DNA of 30,531 nucleotides from CAVURW01 sp963743595 (GTDB lineage Bacteria > Verrucomicrobiota > Verrucomicrobiia > Methylacidiphilales > UBA1321), in contig CAVURW010000257.1 of the NCBI GenBank assembly GCA_963743595.1, forward strand, positions 1 to 30,531. Direction: 5' to 3'. The notes below the pieces were generated by a model. The model was not told the origin of the DNA. It did no database searches and was given only the letters and a program-made list of their open reading frames with translations. Made by a program: the position numbers and the translations under genes. Below are positions 7,763-16,219 of this stretch, piece after piece; within the stretch, counting starts at the first letter, position 1, and every line of letters begins with the position of its first letter.

Positions 7763-8006
7763 AGACTAGTGGCTCGATTGAGCGGTTTGCAGCTGGCTGT
7801 TGATTGCGGAGAACACGGAAGTCACGTTCTTACCCAATTGGATCAGCACTGCGATAGCAACTACGGAGATGAAGGCCAAGATCAGCGCGTATTCAACCAG
7901 CGTCTGACCTTTCTTGCCTTTCACGGAACGAAGCGCGCTTGTGGCGCGAGCAATAATATTCTTGATCATAATTTTCATTTTCACCTCCTCTCTTCTAAAA
8001 TCGAAA
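7763..8006. repeat. 244-bp direct repeat with a pilin gene (unit 1)
   Basis: This unit matches 8112-8355 at 240 of 244 positions by direct comparison. It spans the whole pilin gene, its ribosome-binding site and a few bases beyond. Two of the four differences are in the gene and both are silent. Confidence 0.95.
7766..7984 (-). CDS. Flp-type pilin (copy 1, downstream)
   Basis: The 72-residue protein is a Flp/type IVb pilin: a short basic leader, the prepilin processing region KGKKGQTLVEYALIL with Glu at position 5 of the mature N terminus after Gly26, and a 20-residue hydrophobic helix. Flp pilins are cut by a TadV-type peptidase and assembled by the Tad machine into adhesive pili; no tad gene is in this window. 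A strong ribosome-binding site (AGGAGGTGA) precedes the ATG at 7984, unusual for this window and suggesting high expression. The protein is identical to the one encoded at 8115-8333; the two genes differ at two silent positions. An intrinsic terminator follows. Confidence 0.92.
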   Translation of the reverse strand: MKMKIMIKNIIARATSALRSVKGKKGQTLVEYALILAFISVVAIAVLIQLGKNVTSVFSAINSQLQTAQSSH

Positions 8007-8047
8007 CTCGGAAACTCGGAAAATTGTTAGGGTATCTCTGTCACACT

Positions 8048-8073
8048 TGGGTGCCCGCCTCAGCGGGCACCCA
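8048..8073. promoter_or_regulatory. Strong perfect hairpin between the two pilin genes
   Basis: An 11-bp perfect GC-rich stem with a 4-nt loop (GGGTGCCCGC paired with GCGGGCACCC plus a closing T-A) lies 41 nt after the stop of pilin copy 2 and 63 nt before the start of copy 1. No T-tract follows on either strand, so it is more likely an mRNA-stabilising or processing element, or a leaky terminator, than a full stop. Confidence 0.7.
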
Positions 8074-8111
8074 TCTTGCCTGAATGACCTCCATAAGAGA
8101 TCACCATAAGT

Positions 8112-8355
8112 AGACTAGTGGCTCGATTGAGCGGTTTGCAGCTGGCTGTTGATTGCGGAGAACACGGAAGTCACGTTCTTACCCAATTGGATCAGCACTG
8201 CGATAGCAACTACCGAGATGAAGGCCAAGATCAGCGCGTATTCAACCAGCGTCTGACCTTTCTTGCCCTTCACGGAACGAAGCGCGCTTGTGGCGCGAGC
8301 AATAATATTCTTGATCATAATTTTCATTTTCACCTCCTTTCTTCTAAAATCTAAA
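8112..8355. repeat. 244-bp direct repeat with a pilin gene (unit 2)
   Basis: This unit matches 7763-8006 with four differences and is offset by 349 bp. Similarity ends sharply at the left boundary and just upstream of the ribosome-binding site on the right. Confidence 0.95.
8115..8333 (-). CDS. Flp-type pilin (copy 2, promoter-proximal)
   Basis: The 72-residue protein is identical to that of 7766-7984, with the same leader, G-Q-T-L-V-E-Y processing motif, hydrophobic helix and a polar tail. It is the first of the tandem pair in the direction of transcription and has the same AGGAGGTGA ribosome-binding site. The upstream 400 bp is gene-free and contains a candidate promoter and a hairpin in the presumed leader. 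Two identical structural genes probably raise pilin dosage. Flp subunits normally act with Tad secretion proteins, which must be encoded elsewhere in the genome. Confidence 0.92.
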   Translation of the reverse strand: MKMKIMIKNIIARATSALRSVKGKKGQTLVEYALILAFISVVAIAVLIQLGKNVTSVFSAINSQLQTAQSSH

Positions 8356-8387
8356 AGCGGAAAACATGTCTAAATCGTCTAATACAG

Positions 8388-8410
8388 GCTCGGTCTCCTC
8401 GGAGCCGAGC
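8388..8410. promoter_or_regulatory. Hairpin in the presumed pilin mRNA leader
   Basis: GCTCGG pairs with CCGAGC, with a smaller inner stem CTC/GAG. It lies about 55 nt upstream of the pilin copy 2 start on the minus strand. No T-tract follows. Its function is unknown. Confidence 0.4.
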
Positions 8411-8482
8411 GACTCGCGTAGTGGGATGATATCAGGTTGCATGCCATAACGTTTGAACCGCCGGGAAAACAAAGGCTCGAAA

Positions 8483-8511
8483 CCTATACACCCTGTAAAA
8501 AAAAACGTCCA
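8483..8511 (-). promoter_or_regulatory. Candidate promoter of the pilin pair
   Basis: On the minus strand TGGACG (8511-8506) and TATAGG (8488-8483) are 17 nt apart, each matching 4 of 6 sigma-70 consensus bases. The spacer contains nine consecutive T. It lies 150 nt before the pilin start. The match is modest. Confidence 0.28.
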
Positions 8512-8734
8512 CGTCGATACGCGCACACACTTCTGTAAAAAAGACGGCAGATATTGCCCACAGGTTGTGTTAGTCGAGGGGAAAAGGTGTATGTGAACCT
8601 TACAAAATCCTAACCTCAATTTCATTACACCCCGGCAACTTCTTCTAGAAGCAGTTTTCACATGAGTCGAAACTTGTCTCACAGCGTGTTTCATCTTTCT
8701 CCCAGTGGTAATCAGGCCATTCCAACCGATTCTT

Positions 8735-9439
8735 TTAGGGAGCCACGGGCTCACTCACGTCCGCCATGGACGAATATTCCATGTGTCCGATTATCAGACG
8801 CTGTTGCCCCATCTTCACGTAGGTCCACGCAGCACAGCCCCCGTTCACTTCTAGTAACCGACCAATGCGGTACCGCCTCAAAAGCCCTCCCACACGGGCA
8901 TCGAAGCCCTTGCCCCATCGCGCGACCTCGACAGGCACGTACTCCCCTGCTGGCCTGAAATTCATTTGTATTCCGATCGCTGCCTGTTGAAAGCCAGCGG
9001 CCCAACTGAGAGTCACCACTTCACCGACCGCAGCGAGCTCAAACGCATCTCGAATCATCTCTTCAAGCGCGGTAGCGATCTGGAATCGATCCACCCCAAT
9101 TAAATCGTCCAAACCTTCCTTCTCTTTCGGCCACACCACTCGTTCACCCCACCCGCCACGCGCCTTCACGTCATCTAAAATTTCACGGCTCGTCGTTCGA
9201 TGGAACGTCGGAGTCTCCGGCGCCATGCCATCGCGAATGAGTTTCAAGTAAGCGCCGCAAATCTGCACCTTCATCTGAAGCCGACGCATTTCGTCCGACG
9301 CACCGAACTCGTCACCAATGTTCGTTGCTTCCAGCGAAATCCCGTTCAAATGGTTCCGGATTTCATGAATAAAATCGTGAAGCCATGCTTCAAAATCAAC
9401 CCGAGAGACGGTCCCCGTTTTCGCGACTACTTCACTCAT
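8735..9439 (-). CDS. Degenerate histidine-kinase-like protein
   Basis: The 234-residue product has a clear H-box-like segment, FIHEIRNHLNGI, with His25, in the place of the HisKA dimerisation helix. It is followed by a helix pair and a region aligning with an HATPase domain: LEEMIRDAFELA stands where the N-box ELxxNA would be (Asn replaced by Asp), and RIGRLLEVNGGCAAW resembles the last helix and strand. The glycine-rich ATP-binding boxes (DxGxG, GxGLG) are not visible, so ATP binding is doubtful. It may be a pseudokinase or a histidine phosphotransfer protein. No membrane segment or sensor domain is present. I chose the ATG at 9439 (MSEVV) because the domain starts soon after; an upstream frame to 9571 would reach almost into the divergent YfhO-type gene. 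It diverges from that gene and lies upstream of the pilins in the same direction. Confidence 0.6.
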   Translation of the reverse strand: MSEVVAKTGTVSRVDFEAWLHDFIHEIRNHLNGISLEATNIGDEFGASDEMRRLQMKVQICGAYLKLIRDGMAPETPTFHRTTSREILDDVKARGGWGERVVWPKEKEGLDDLIGVDRFQIATALEEMIRDAFELAAVGEVVTLSWAAGFQQAAIGIQMNFRPAGEYVPVEVARWGKGFDARVGGLLRRYRIGRLLEVNGGCAAWTYVKMGQQRLIIGHMEYSSMADVSEPVAP

Positions 9440-9577
9440 CGGTGAAAGGTTATGCAACCTCTTCCCGCAGAACAAGGATTTATATGTGACCATTTTACGA
9501 CCCGATAATAAGTCTCCCCGTTTCGAATAAGTTTGGCACCCTTGCCTTCTGTCGGTAATCGTCCCTAGCACCTTCGT

Positions 9578-12268
9578 ATGGAACCGCCCCGCTATTTTAC
9601 CTTCCTATTCTGGACGACGCTCGCTCTGTCGCTTCTTCTGCATCTCTCCCTCTGCGACTTCTTTACTTTGGGCGATTACATGCCGTTCTCGAATGACATT
9701 AATCCGTGCAACCTCTGGAAATACCACTATCAATTTCCGCCCCGTGACCAGTTTCTCTCTCTGAACTGGCTGGGACTTCCACTTCCCGCTCCCGCCCTAA
9801 ACTTCTTTACGTTGGTGGGCGACTTGCCTCCGTGGCTCTTTTTTACATGTTACCCAGGGCTCTGCGCGGCACTAGCGATTGCCGCGATGGTCCTGCTCGT
9901 CCGGGAACTCGGCCTCTCGCCATTGGCTGCGCTGTTCGCCGGAGTCACGCTGGGCTGGCAAGGGGATCTGGTGTCCTTTGTTTACCCTGGTCACTTCGCC
10001 TACATGGCTTTTTGGGCGACGCTCTCCCTCGGCGTGTGGGCCATCCTGCGCTCCCTACGCACCGGGTACTGGCCCTATACGATCCTGAGTGGTCTCTGTT
10101 GCGGCTGGATTGTTCAATCAATTCCAGATCGCGGCTACATCGCCAGTCTCTTCATCGCGGCACTCTATCTTTTCGGAACAACTCGGGCGCGAGCGAAGGG
10201 TGTCAAATTGCCGAAAGGTCTGTTGAATCCCTTCTTACAACTGCCGATTTGCACCGCTATCGCCGTGATCGTGGCGATCGCGTCGTTGTTATCTGTCGCG
10301 GCCACATTCGTGGAAGGCGTATCGCTCGGTGAGGAAAAACAGAGTGCCGATCAGGCGTTTGCACTGGCCACGCAATTTCGGCTCGGTCCGCCCGAAACCC
10401 TCACCCTCGCTGTGCCCGGATTTTTCGGATGGATTTCGAAGAGCGGTTTGGAGGTGGTTACTGGCAGCAGAGAGCTCCAGCCCGCCTTGTACTGGGGCGA
10501 AAACGGAAGGATGGAACGGGGGCCGAATTTTAATACGGCCATCAGCACCGTCGGCACGATCTCCTCCGAGTTCGCTCTTCTGGGCATTTTTGTCCTGCTA
10601 CTCGGACCGGTTCTCGGAATTACCAAGCTCGCGAAAGGTGCGCTTTCAGCCCGGCAACTGGAATGGGGTCGATTTTTTGTCGCCGCCGCTTTCGTTACGC
10701 TGATTCTTTCATGGGGCGCCAATACGCCGCTCTACCGACTGATTTACCACCTGCCGGGGATGGATAAATGGCGGAATCCACTGAAATGGCTCGAGATCAC
10801 GACGTTCTGCCTCGCCATACTCAGCGGGTACGGACTTCATCTTGTTCTCCACTCGTTTCGATTGCATGGGCTCCGAATCCGGGCGATGCGGCGTTTTTTA
10901 CGCAGCTTTTTGGCCTCGCTTTCGGGTCTACTTCTCATCGGACTGATCGCTGACTACCCTTACGGTGACAGCCTCGCCGTTTATAACCCAGACGGAGGGG
11001 TGCGCCCTTACCTCTTTACCCATTTTGGTTTCCAACCCAATGAAGTCGCCGATGTTCTGGCCGGAATGCACTATGCCCTGATTTACGCCCTGTTCCTCTC
11101 GCTGATTACATGGGGCGCGGTGGAAATGCTCTGGTTCCCTAAGTGGTTCCGAGAGCGCGAGTGGTCCGCCAATCCGCTGATCCAAGAGGCGTGGGTCAAA
11201 ATTCTCAGCCCCGCCTGCATTCCCTACACATACACCGTTTTGATGATCGCCATGGCTGTAGGGCAACTCTACTGGGTCACTGGCCATTTCATCGTTCCGT
11301 TCCGATACAGCGACCTCACCGGATCAAACGCCTTTCTGGATGAGCTCTCCAAGCGCGGGCCCTTGGCACGTATCAGCGTGCAACGAGATGATTTTCTCAT
11401 CCATCGCTATCTCCAGTTTCAGTTCAATAAATATAAAATCCCCGTCTTCGAAATTCAGGCCGCCTCTCGTATTCCCAATGCTTTTCAAGATTTTCAAAAA
11501 GCGCTCACGCTGAATTTGGCTCAATACTACTCCCTCTCCGGCGTCACCACCCTCGCGGTGTCTGCTAATGATATCCAGTCCTTGCGACTCGACCCCGCTT
11601 TTGCACGAAATTTCGCCGGTCCGCCCCAAGGTTTTAACCTTCGGTACGCCGGGCCGGACGCGCCATCTCACGCCATTATTGACCTCAAGCATTTCTTCTA
11701 TAAAGCCACGTTCATTCCCCACGCGGAGTTCCTCCCCGACCAGGCCTCCCTCATTAGCCGGATGAGCGAACCTTATTGGAACCCGCAAGACGTCATTTCG
11801 TTCAACAAGCAGGACGCCGATAGCCCCACTGCCGATGAGGCACCGAAACCCGATCCAGCCGACACGTCTTCGAATCCATTGGCGACCGTAATCGAGTACA
11901 CGCCGCTCTCCATGACCATCCGCGTCGACCAAGCCAAACCCGGCTTTATCTTGATCAACGATTCCTTTCATCCCGGTTGGCACGCCACGATCGACGGAAA
12001 ACCGGTCCCGATCTACCGCGGCGATATCTACCTGCGAGCCATACCCATCTCCGCAAAAGCTCCCGTGGTGACAATTAGCCTCAATTTCAGCCCGGAATAC
12101 CCCGCGCAAACCGTCCATCCCACCGCTAGCTTCACCAGCTACCTCCCAAGAATCAGCTCGTTGGCGGCAAATATTTTTAGCGATTCCGCCTCCGTAATTC
12201 TGACGATCTTGTGTATCGTTGCGCTTCGAAATCGTCGCGAGGACTTGCTCCTTACTAAGCGAGCATGA
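9578..12268 (+). CDS. YfhO-type large membrane protein (GT-C glycosyltransferase-like)
   Basis: The 896-residue protein has about a dozen hydrophobic helices in its first 560 residues, a large extracytoplasmic domain and a final helix near 865-885. Hallmarks of the YfhO family are the LPGMDKWRNPLKWLEI segment near 390 and a C-terminal beta domain with FHPGWHATIDGKPVPI (about 795-810) followed by YLRAIPI. The first loop contains a dense aromatic and acidic stretch (GDYMPFSNDINP) typical of GT-C catalytic loops. YfhO proteins are thought to transfer sugars from polyprenyl-phosphate carriers to envelope polymers on the outer face of the membrane; the donor and acceptor are unknown here. The ATG at 9578 lacks a Shine-Dalgarno site. 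It is transcribed alone, divergent from the kinase-like gene (138 bp between starts). Confidence 0.78.
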   Translation: MEPPRYFTFLFWTTLALSLLLHLSLCDFFTLGDYMPFSNDINPCNLWKYHYQFPPRDQFLSLNWLGLPLPAPALNFFTLVGDLPPWLFFTCYPGLCAALAIAAMVLLVRELGLSPLAALFAGVTLGWQGDLVSFVYPGHFAYMAFWATLSLGVWAILRSLRTGYWPYTILSGLCCGWIVQSIPDRGYIASLFIAALYLFGTTRARAKGVKLPKGLLNPFLQLPICTAIAVIVAIASLLSVAATFVEGVSLGEEKQSADQAFALATQFRLGPPETLTLAVPGFFGWISKSGLEVVTGSRELQPALYWGENGRMERGPNFNTAISTVGTISSEFALLGIFVLLLGPVLGITKLAKGALSARQLEWGRFFVAAAFVTLILSWGANTPLYRLIYHLPGMDKWRNPLKWLEITTFCLAILSGYGLHLVLHSFRLHGLRIRAMRRFLRSFLASLSGLLLIGLIADYPYGDSLAVYNPDGGVRPYLFTHFGFQPNEVADVLAGMHYALIYALFLSLITWGAVEMLWFPKWFREREWSANPLIQEAWVKILSPACIPYTYTVLMIAMAVGQLYWVTGHFIVPFRYSDLTGSNAFLDELSKRGPLARISVQRDDFLIHRYLQFQFNKYKIPVFEIQAASRIPNAFQDFQKALTLNLAQYYSLSGVTTLAVSANDIQSLRLDPAFARNFAGPPQGFNLRYAGPDAPSHAIIDLKHFFYKATFIPHAEFLPDQASLISRMSEPYWNPQDVISFNKQDADSPTADEAPKPDPADTSSNPLATVIEYTPLSMTIRVDQAKPGFILINDSFHPGWHATIDGKPVPIYRGDIYLRAIPISAKAPVVTISLNFSPEYPAQTVHPTASFTSYLPRISSLAANIFSDSASVILTILCIVALRNRREDLLLTKRA

Positions 12269-12478
12269 TTTCCCAGGTTCGCGTTAACGGTAGTTCGCGG
12301 ATTACCGTTCCTTTGGAACTCTGACGCCTGCGGTGGTGTACCTGGCACTTCGGACGGCTTATCAACCGCCCTCATACCAGGCTTTGTTATGGATCGCGCC
12401 TTTGGCGCTCAATCAAATCGACCTCAACCGGTTCATGAGGAACTTGTCGAGATAGCAGTAAAATAGAACGGAAGGAGC

Positions 12479-14875
12479 CTAAACAAGGACTCGGTTGGAC
12501 TTTGTCCTTAAATAAATTGCAGTAAGAAGTGCTGCCGTCGCCATAAAATAGAAGAACACCCCAACAGCGAAGGCAATCATGATTCCCAGGCCTAAGGCAA
12601 TGAACATCTGAAGGATGGATGCGAAGATTGAGGCCGCACCATTGAGCGACCAAAACCATGGAGCTAATTGCGATTCCTTTCCAACAAAGCGCATCCCCAT
12701 CGGGAAAAAGGTACCCATGAAAATACCGCTTAGGGAAACGACCGCAAAAACAATAAGGATTCTGATGAATCGTATTTGATCGTGGAACGAGTCGATAATA
12801 AATGGAACCGCAAATATTAAGGCAAACACTAATAGGCATAGAGAAACCGTGTAGAGAGTCGCACTGGTTCTGAATGACGAGCGTGAGATGCGTCCGGAAA
12901 GGTAACTGCCCACCCCACTGGAGAGCAGGAGTGATGCAAGAATAACCGAAAGACTCAGTGCAGGATGCCCTAAAAACACAATGAATCTCTGTACAAAAGA
13001 TATTTCAATCAACATGAAACCACAACCAATGGACAGAAAATAGATCGCCATTAGATTTCTCTCAATTTTATCTACCGCTTCATTCGGTGTTCCAACACTA
13101 ACAACGCAAAAGACACCCACACCCAGAGAGAGGACGAGGAGGATAACTATTAATTTCAGGATGCCTAGACTAGAAAGCTGATAGTTCGTCCAGGTGGAGA
13201 GCTTAAGGAGCTCGTCGAATCGGCTGGTTTCGAAGTAGAAAGGGAGATCGTCCGTAGGAGCGAATAGTCGAGCGTTATGTTCATCTTCAAGCTTGGGAAT
13301 ATCGGGGGTTTTAATGACCTCACCCACCCAATCCTCACCGATCTTATCTGGCTGCAAAATGACACCAAATCCGTTCTGATCCGCATAAGCATCAATCTTG
13401 CTCACATCTTCTGCCGACCAGGGGGTAGGGCTCAAAAGCAAAGTCAAAACGGGATCATCGCGATAGCGGGTGCTTGTGTAATTTCTGAGGAGCAGAAGGT
13501 GACTTTGAGGGTCCGAAATTCCTGATTGCTTCAGTGCCTCTTCAGCCAGAACGAGAAGTCGTGTCCCTTCGACATGGTCCCCAGGAGCATGCCCGTACCA
13601 CCGCGAAACGCTCAAGATCCCCCCAGGGGTCAATCGACTGATGTAGAGTCGCCAGGCTTCAGTCGTGTAGAGAGAATTTTCGGTGAGGACCAGAGCACCC
13701 CCGGCAGAAGCGGCTACAGTATCAACTAATGAGATTTGAATGATATCGAATTTCTTGTCAGTTTGATGGAGATAACTCCTAGCATCATCGTTGTACAGGT
13801 GCACATTCGGACGTTCGGCGATGTGACCGATGAACTCGCTGAATGTAGTCTTTAATGCTCCAGCAACATTCGTGTTAATTTCAACTGCAGTGATCTCGTG
13901 CTGTTGAAACACAAGTGCAGAAAGGATATCTCGCCCGCCGCCGATTCCAGCGATAAACACGTCGGCATTTGCTCTTAGGTTGTAAACAGAATTGATAATA
14001 TCATGCTTAATAAATTCGACCTTAGAGAAATCACCATCAAACCGAGCTAAAGGCGTTCCAGCACATGAATCGATCATCATCATCATTTGATCGATGTCTG
14101 GATAAGTGAATTTCTTGCTTAAACCCCACCCAAATGCTGTGCGCTCAATAGGTCGCACGGTAATCCGTGAATACGAATTCCACTTATCAAACAGCGGTGG
14201 TCCCGTCCATACATACTCAAAGCTATTTCGAAACACCATGAGAGACCCGTTATTCTGCTCTAGGACGGTCTCAACAACCATGAGCGATAAGATGCCAGCC
14301 AACCCAATCTTCGACATCTTACTGGTCGATTCTGTTGAAACAATGTAGGCTGCCGTGATTGCAGAGAGTGATGCCAGGAGAAGTAGCGTCACAATACTGA
14401 CCACCGAGAGCAGCCCAACAATCGCCAAGCACCCCACGGCTCCACCAATCAAATCCGCCGCATACACACCCTCTGTACCCTCCTCAACCTTAGTCAGGGC
14501 AGTGCATACGAAGAACCCGCTAAAGAGCAGGGGTATCGCGATGAAAACGCATGTAAAGAGGACCAAGGGAACGGTTCCATCGACTCCGAAGATCTGAAAT
14601 AGCCCATTGTGTGCAATGATGCTGAGCGGAATAAATAAACCAAAGAAGAGACTGCTGAAGCTCAATTGCGACCGAATATCAAACTCCGCCAAAATAGTGC
14701 GAAAGCGGTACGAAATCAAAGCTCCACCGGTAAGCCCGAGCATCGATAGCGATATAACGACAAATGCGTAATGATACAATAGAGTTACACTGAGAATTCG
14801 AGTAACCGTGATTTGAAAAATGAGAGTGCTCGCTGATACGAGAAAAATTGCTGGGTGAATCGCCTTAATGCGCAT
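12479..14875 (-). CDS. Membrane-embedded spermidine-synthase-like protein
   Basis: The 798-residue protein is a three-part fusion: about six membrane helices (residues 8-215), a cytoplasmic Rossmann domain (about 300-480) and a second block of membrane helices (about 575-790). The middle domain has the AdoMet/decarboxylated-AdoMet fold of spermine synthases: AGIGGGRD near 308-315, an acidic strand end VEIN, DDARSYL and FDIIQISLVD. The start (LIFQITVTRILSV, then YHYAFVVISLSMLGLTGG) is characteristic of the fused SpeE-like family found in many bacteria. Aminopropyl transfer has not been shown for most members, so the reaction is uncertain. The gene looks clearly AT-richer than its neighbours and converges with the YfhO-type gene over 210 bp. 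Composition suggests a different history, possibly transfer. Confidence 0.75.
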   Translation of the reverse strand: MRIKAIHPAIFLVSASTLIFQITVTRILSVTLLYHYAFVVISLSMLGLTGGALISYRFRTILAEFDIRSQLSFSSLFFGLFIPLSIIAHNGLFQIFGVDGTVPLVLFTCVFIAIPLLFSGFFVCTALTKVEEGTEGVYAADLIGGAVGCLAIVGLLSVVSIVTLLLLASLSAITAAYIVSTESTSKMSKIGLAGILSLMVVETVLEQNNGSLMVFRNSFEYVWTGPPLFDKWNSYSRITVRPIERTAFGWGLSKKFTYPDIDQMMMMIDSCAGTPLARFDGDFSKVEFIKHDIINSVYNLRANADVFIAGIGGGRDILSALVFQQHEITAVEINTNVAGALKTTFSEFIGHIAERPNVHLYNDDARSYLHQTDKKFDIIQISLVDTVAASAGGALVLTENSLYTTEAWRLYISRLTPGGILSVSRWYGHAPGDHVEGTRLLVLAEEALKQSGISDPQSHLLLLRNYTSTRYRDDPVLTLLLSPTPWSAEDVSKIDAYADQNGFGVILQPDKIGEDWVGEVIKTPDIPKLEDEHNARLFAPTDDLPFYFETSRFDELLKLSTWTNYQLSSLGILKLIVILLVLSLGVGVFCVVSVGTPNEAVDKIERNLMAIYFLSIGCGFMLIEISFVQRFIVFLGHPALSLSVILASLLLSSGVGSYLSGRISRSSFRTSATLYTVSLCLLVFALIFAVPFIIDSFHDQIRFIRILIVFAVVSLSGIFMGTFFPMGMRFVGKESQLAPWFWSLNGAASIFASILQMFIALGLGIMIAFAVGVFFYFMATAALLTAIYLRTKSNRVLV

Positions 14876-15215
14876 TGGAGGAGCGTAGGCATGCTGGAAT
14901 CAAGTGCAAGCAGAAAGGACCGCTGAAATCTGCGGTCGACTCGAGCGTTCTGTGCTGGCTTCAGGCAAAAGCAGCTCGTTAGTCAAATCGCCTGACGTTC
15001 GCGTTTGTGAACCTCTTCTTGGCGCGACTCGGGAGCTTCGCTAAACATTTCGAAGTCGCTTCCCTACGGCTGGCTTAACGTGCATCCCCCGAGTTTCAAT
15101 GGTCCTTACCAATTCATCAAAAGAATGGATAGATAGCGATTCGCCAAGCATTGAGAAATGACAGGCATCCGACGAAGAGCGGCGCAAAAATAACTGTGAG
15201 TTTCATAACTATGAC
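14876..15215. other. 340-bp intergenic region with an imperfect hairpin
   Basis: No gene was found. Around 15023-15065 GGGAGCTTCG can pair imperfectly with CGAAG and GCTTCCC, without a T-tract. The promoter of the minus-strand membrane protein should be here. Confidence 0.45.
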
Positions 15216-15740
15216 GTGCTGGACTCAATTTTCTCTAAGAAGATAGACGTGTCTGCGGATTCGCTAACGAGTCTAGTTCAAGCGGCACATACGTCATTGG
15301 GATTTGATTTTGAACTTAAAGGAAACGCGTACTACATCGTCGATCACCAGGCGATTGAGCAGGGTTCTCGAGTGTCGACAAATCGTTTAATTGGCCCGAT
15401 GAGCCTAAAACCGCAAGGGGCGGCTGACGTACTGTCGAACTTGATGGTCGCCCAAAACCCCAAGAACACGTCACCCAAGCCAAGTAACGACCCGCACACA
15501 GAGCTACAGGCAGCGATCGACCTTCGACATGACAGCCCAATTTTTATTTTCGTTAAGGACGCTAAGATTAACGACTATCTAGCGTCCAAAAAGATATCGC
15601 TCACGACTGACAACGACACGCGCGTCGGCGAACTGCTTTGGAGGGTGGGCGATCAAGTTGGACTGGAGTTTTACGTGAGCACCGTTCTTGATAAAAAAGG
15701 CAAGGGAAGCTGTTCATTTTTGACGGCGACTAGACTTTAG
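15216..15740 (+). CDS. Hypothetical protein, possible secretin-type STN-like domains
   Basis: The frame encodes 174 residues from a GTG at 15216; it stays open up to a stop at 15161, so the true start is uncertain, and there is no clear ribosome-binding site or signal peptide. Two segments resemble each other: VSADSLTSLVQAAHTSLGFD and TRVGELLWRVGDQVGLEF, each followed by a strand. This pattern (a short strand, a helix with L..l....G, then a strand) recalls the STN/secretin N-terminal fold, but the match is weak. A middle part is rich in Asn, Pro and Ser. It could be the remnant of a longer exported protein that has lost its N terminus. Codon use fits a translated gene, but I do not recognise the family. 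Confidence 0.45.
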   Translation: MLDSIFSKKIDVSADSLTSLVQAAHTSLGFDFELKGNAYYIVDHQAIEQGSRVSTNRLIGPMSLKPQGAADVLSNLMVAQNPKNTSPKPSNDPHTELQAAIDLRHDSPIFIFVKDAKINDYLASKKISLTTDNDTRVGELLWRVGDQVGLEFYVSTVLDKKGKGSCSFLTATRL

Positions 15741-15825
15741 CTGCTGCAAAAATGGTTTCGAACGTTCCAGCTTTTGTGTTGGTTATCCCGACTGGCTTGC
15801 TAGGCGATTTATTTGAAGGCATACT

Positions 15826-16209
15826 GTGGGCATGTCGACGTCAACTGATGTGAAACCCGTGAACTTCAAAATGGGCAATGAAAAGATGTGCAAGATCACC
15901 GAGAGCGCATCGAAGAAGCTCACGTCGATCCTTACGCGGCAGGGGCGCCCGCAAGGCGCGCTGCGGATTGCCGTGGTGGGCGGTGGCTGTTCCGGTTTGC
16001 AATATAAGATGGACCTGGTGGATGGTCCGGCCAATCGCGATATTATGGTGCGTTCCATGGAGGTGAATGTGGTGATCGATCCCAAGAGCGCGCTATTCGT
16101 CCAAGGCTCGCTGCTCGATTACAGTGACGACCTGCAAAAGGGCGGCTTTAAAGTGACAAACCCGAACGCGGCGGCGCATTGTTCCTGCGGCGAGAGTTTC
16201 AGCGCCTAA
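15826..16209 (+). CDS. IscA/HesB-family iron-sulfur cluster assembly protein
   Basis: The 127-residue protein is an A-type Fe-S carrier. It has the family pattern of one cysteine in GGGCSGLQYKMDL (Cys55) and two in the C-terminal HCSCGESF (Cys119, Cys121), the three ligands for the transferred cluster. Such proteins pass Fe-S clusters from scaffolds to target enzymes in the cytoplasm. The GTG at 15826 has GAAGG six bases upstream; the ATG at 15832 is nearly as good, and family alignment would begin around residue 20. It is the first gene of a plus-strand cluster: the nucleotidyltransferase starts 10 nt after its stop. No other isc or suf genes are here. Confidence 0.9.
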   Translation: MGMSTSTDVKPVNFKMGNEKMCKITESASKKLTSILTRQGRPQGALRIAVVGGGCSGLQYKMDLVDGPANRDIMVRSMEVNVVIDPKSALFVQGSLLDYSDDLQKGGFKVTNPNAAAHCSCGESFSA

Positions 16210-16219
16210 TTGCGTCCCT

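Larger units (their letters stand above)
8334..8734. other. 401-bp gene-free region upstream of the pilin pair
   Basis: No convincing gene was found. It contains a hairpin at 8388-8410, a candidate promoter at 8483-8511, and two similar A-rich motifs (CTGTAAAAAA at about 8494 and 8533). A 136-codon minus-strand frame crossing it has no recognisable content and would overlap the leader. Confidence 0.55.

Noticed and set aside
8344..8754. 136-codon minus-strand frame upstream of the pilins
   Set aside because: Composition is not protein-like, and it covers the presumed promoter and leader of the pilin genes and overlaps the kinase-like gene's end.
9530..9550. Possible sigma-54 promoter (TTTGGCACCCTTGCC) before the YfhO-type gene
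   Set aside because: Only seven bases separate GG and GC; a sigma-54 site needs ten.
14960..15080. Possible integron attC-like site (GTTAGTC ... GCTTAAC and a hairpin)
   Set aside because: The core-like 7-mers are in the wrong order for an attC and one mismatches; no integrase or cassette array is nearby. The hairpin is imperfect.
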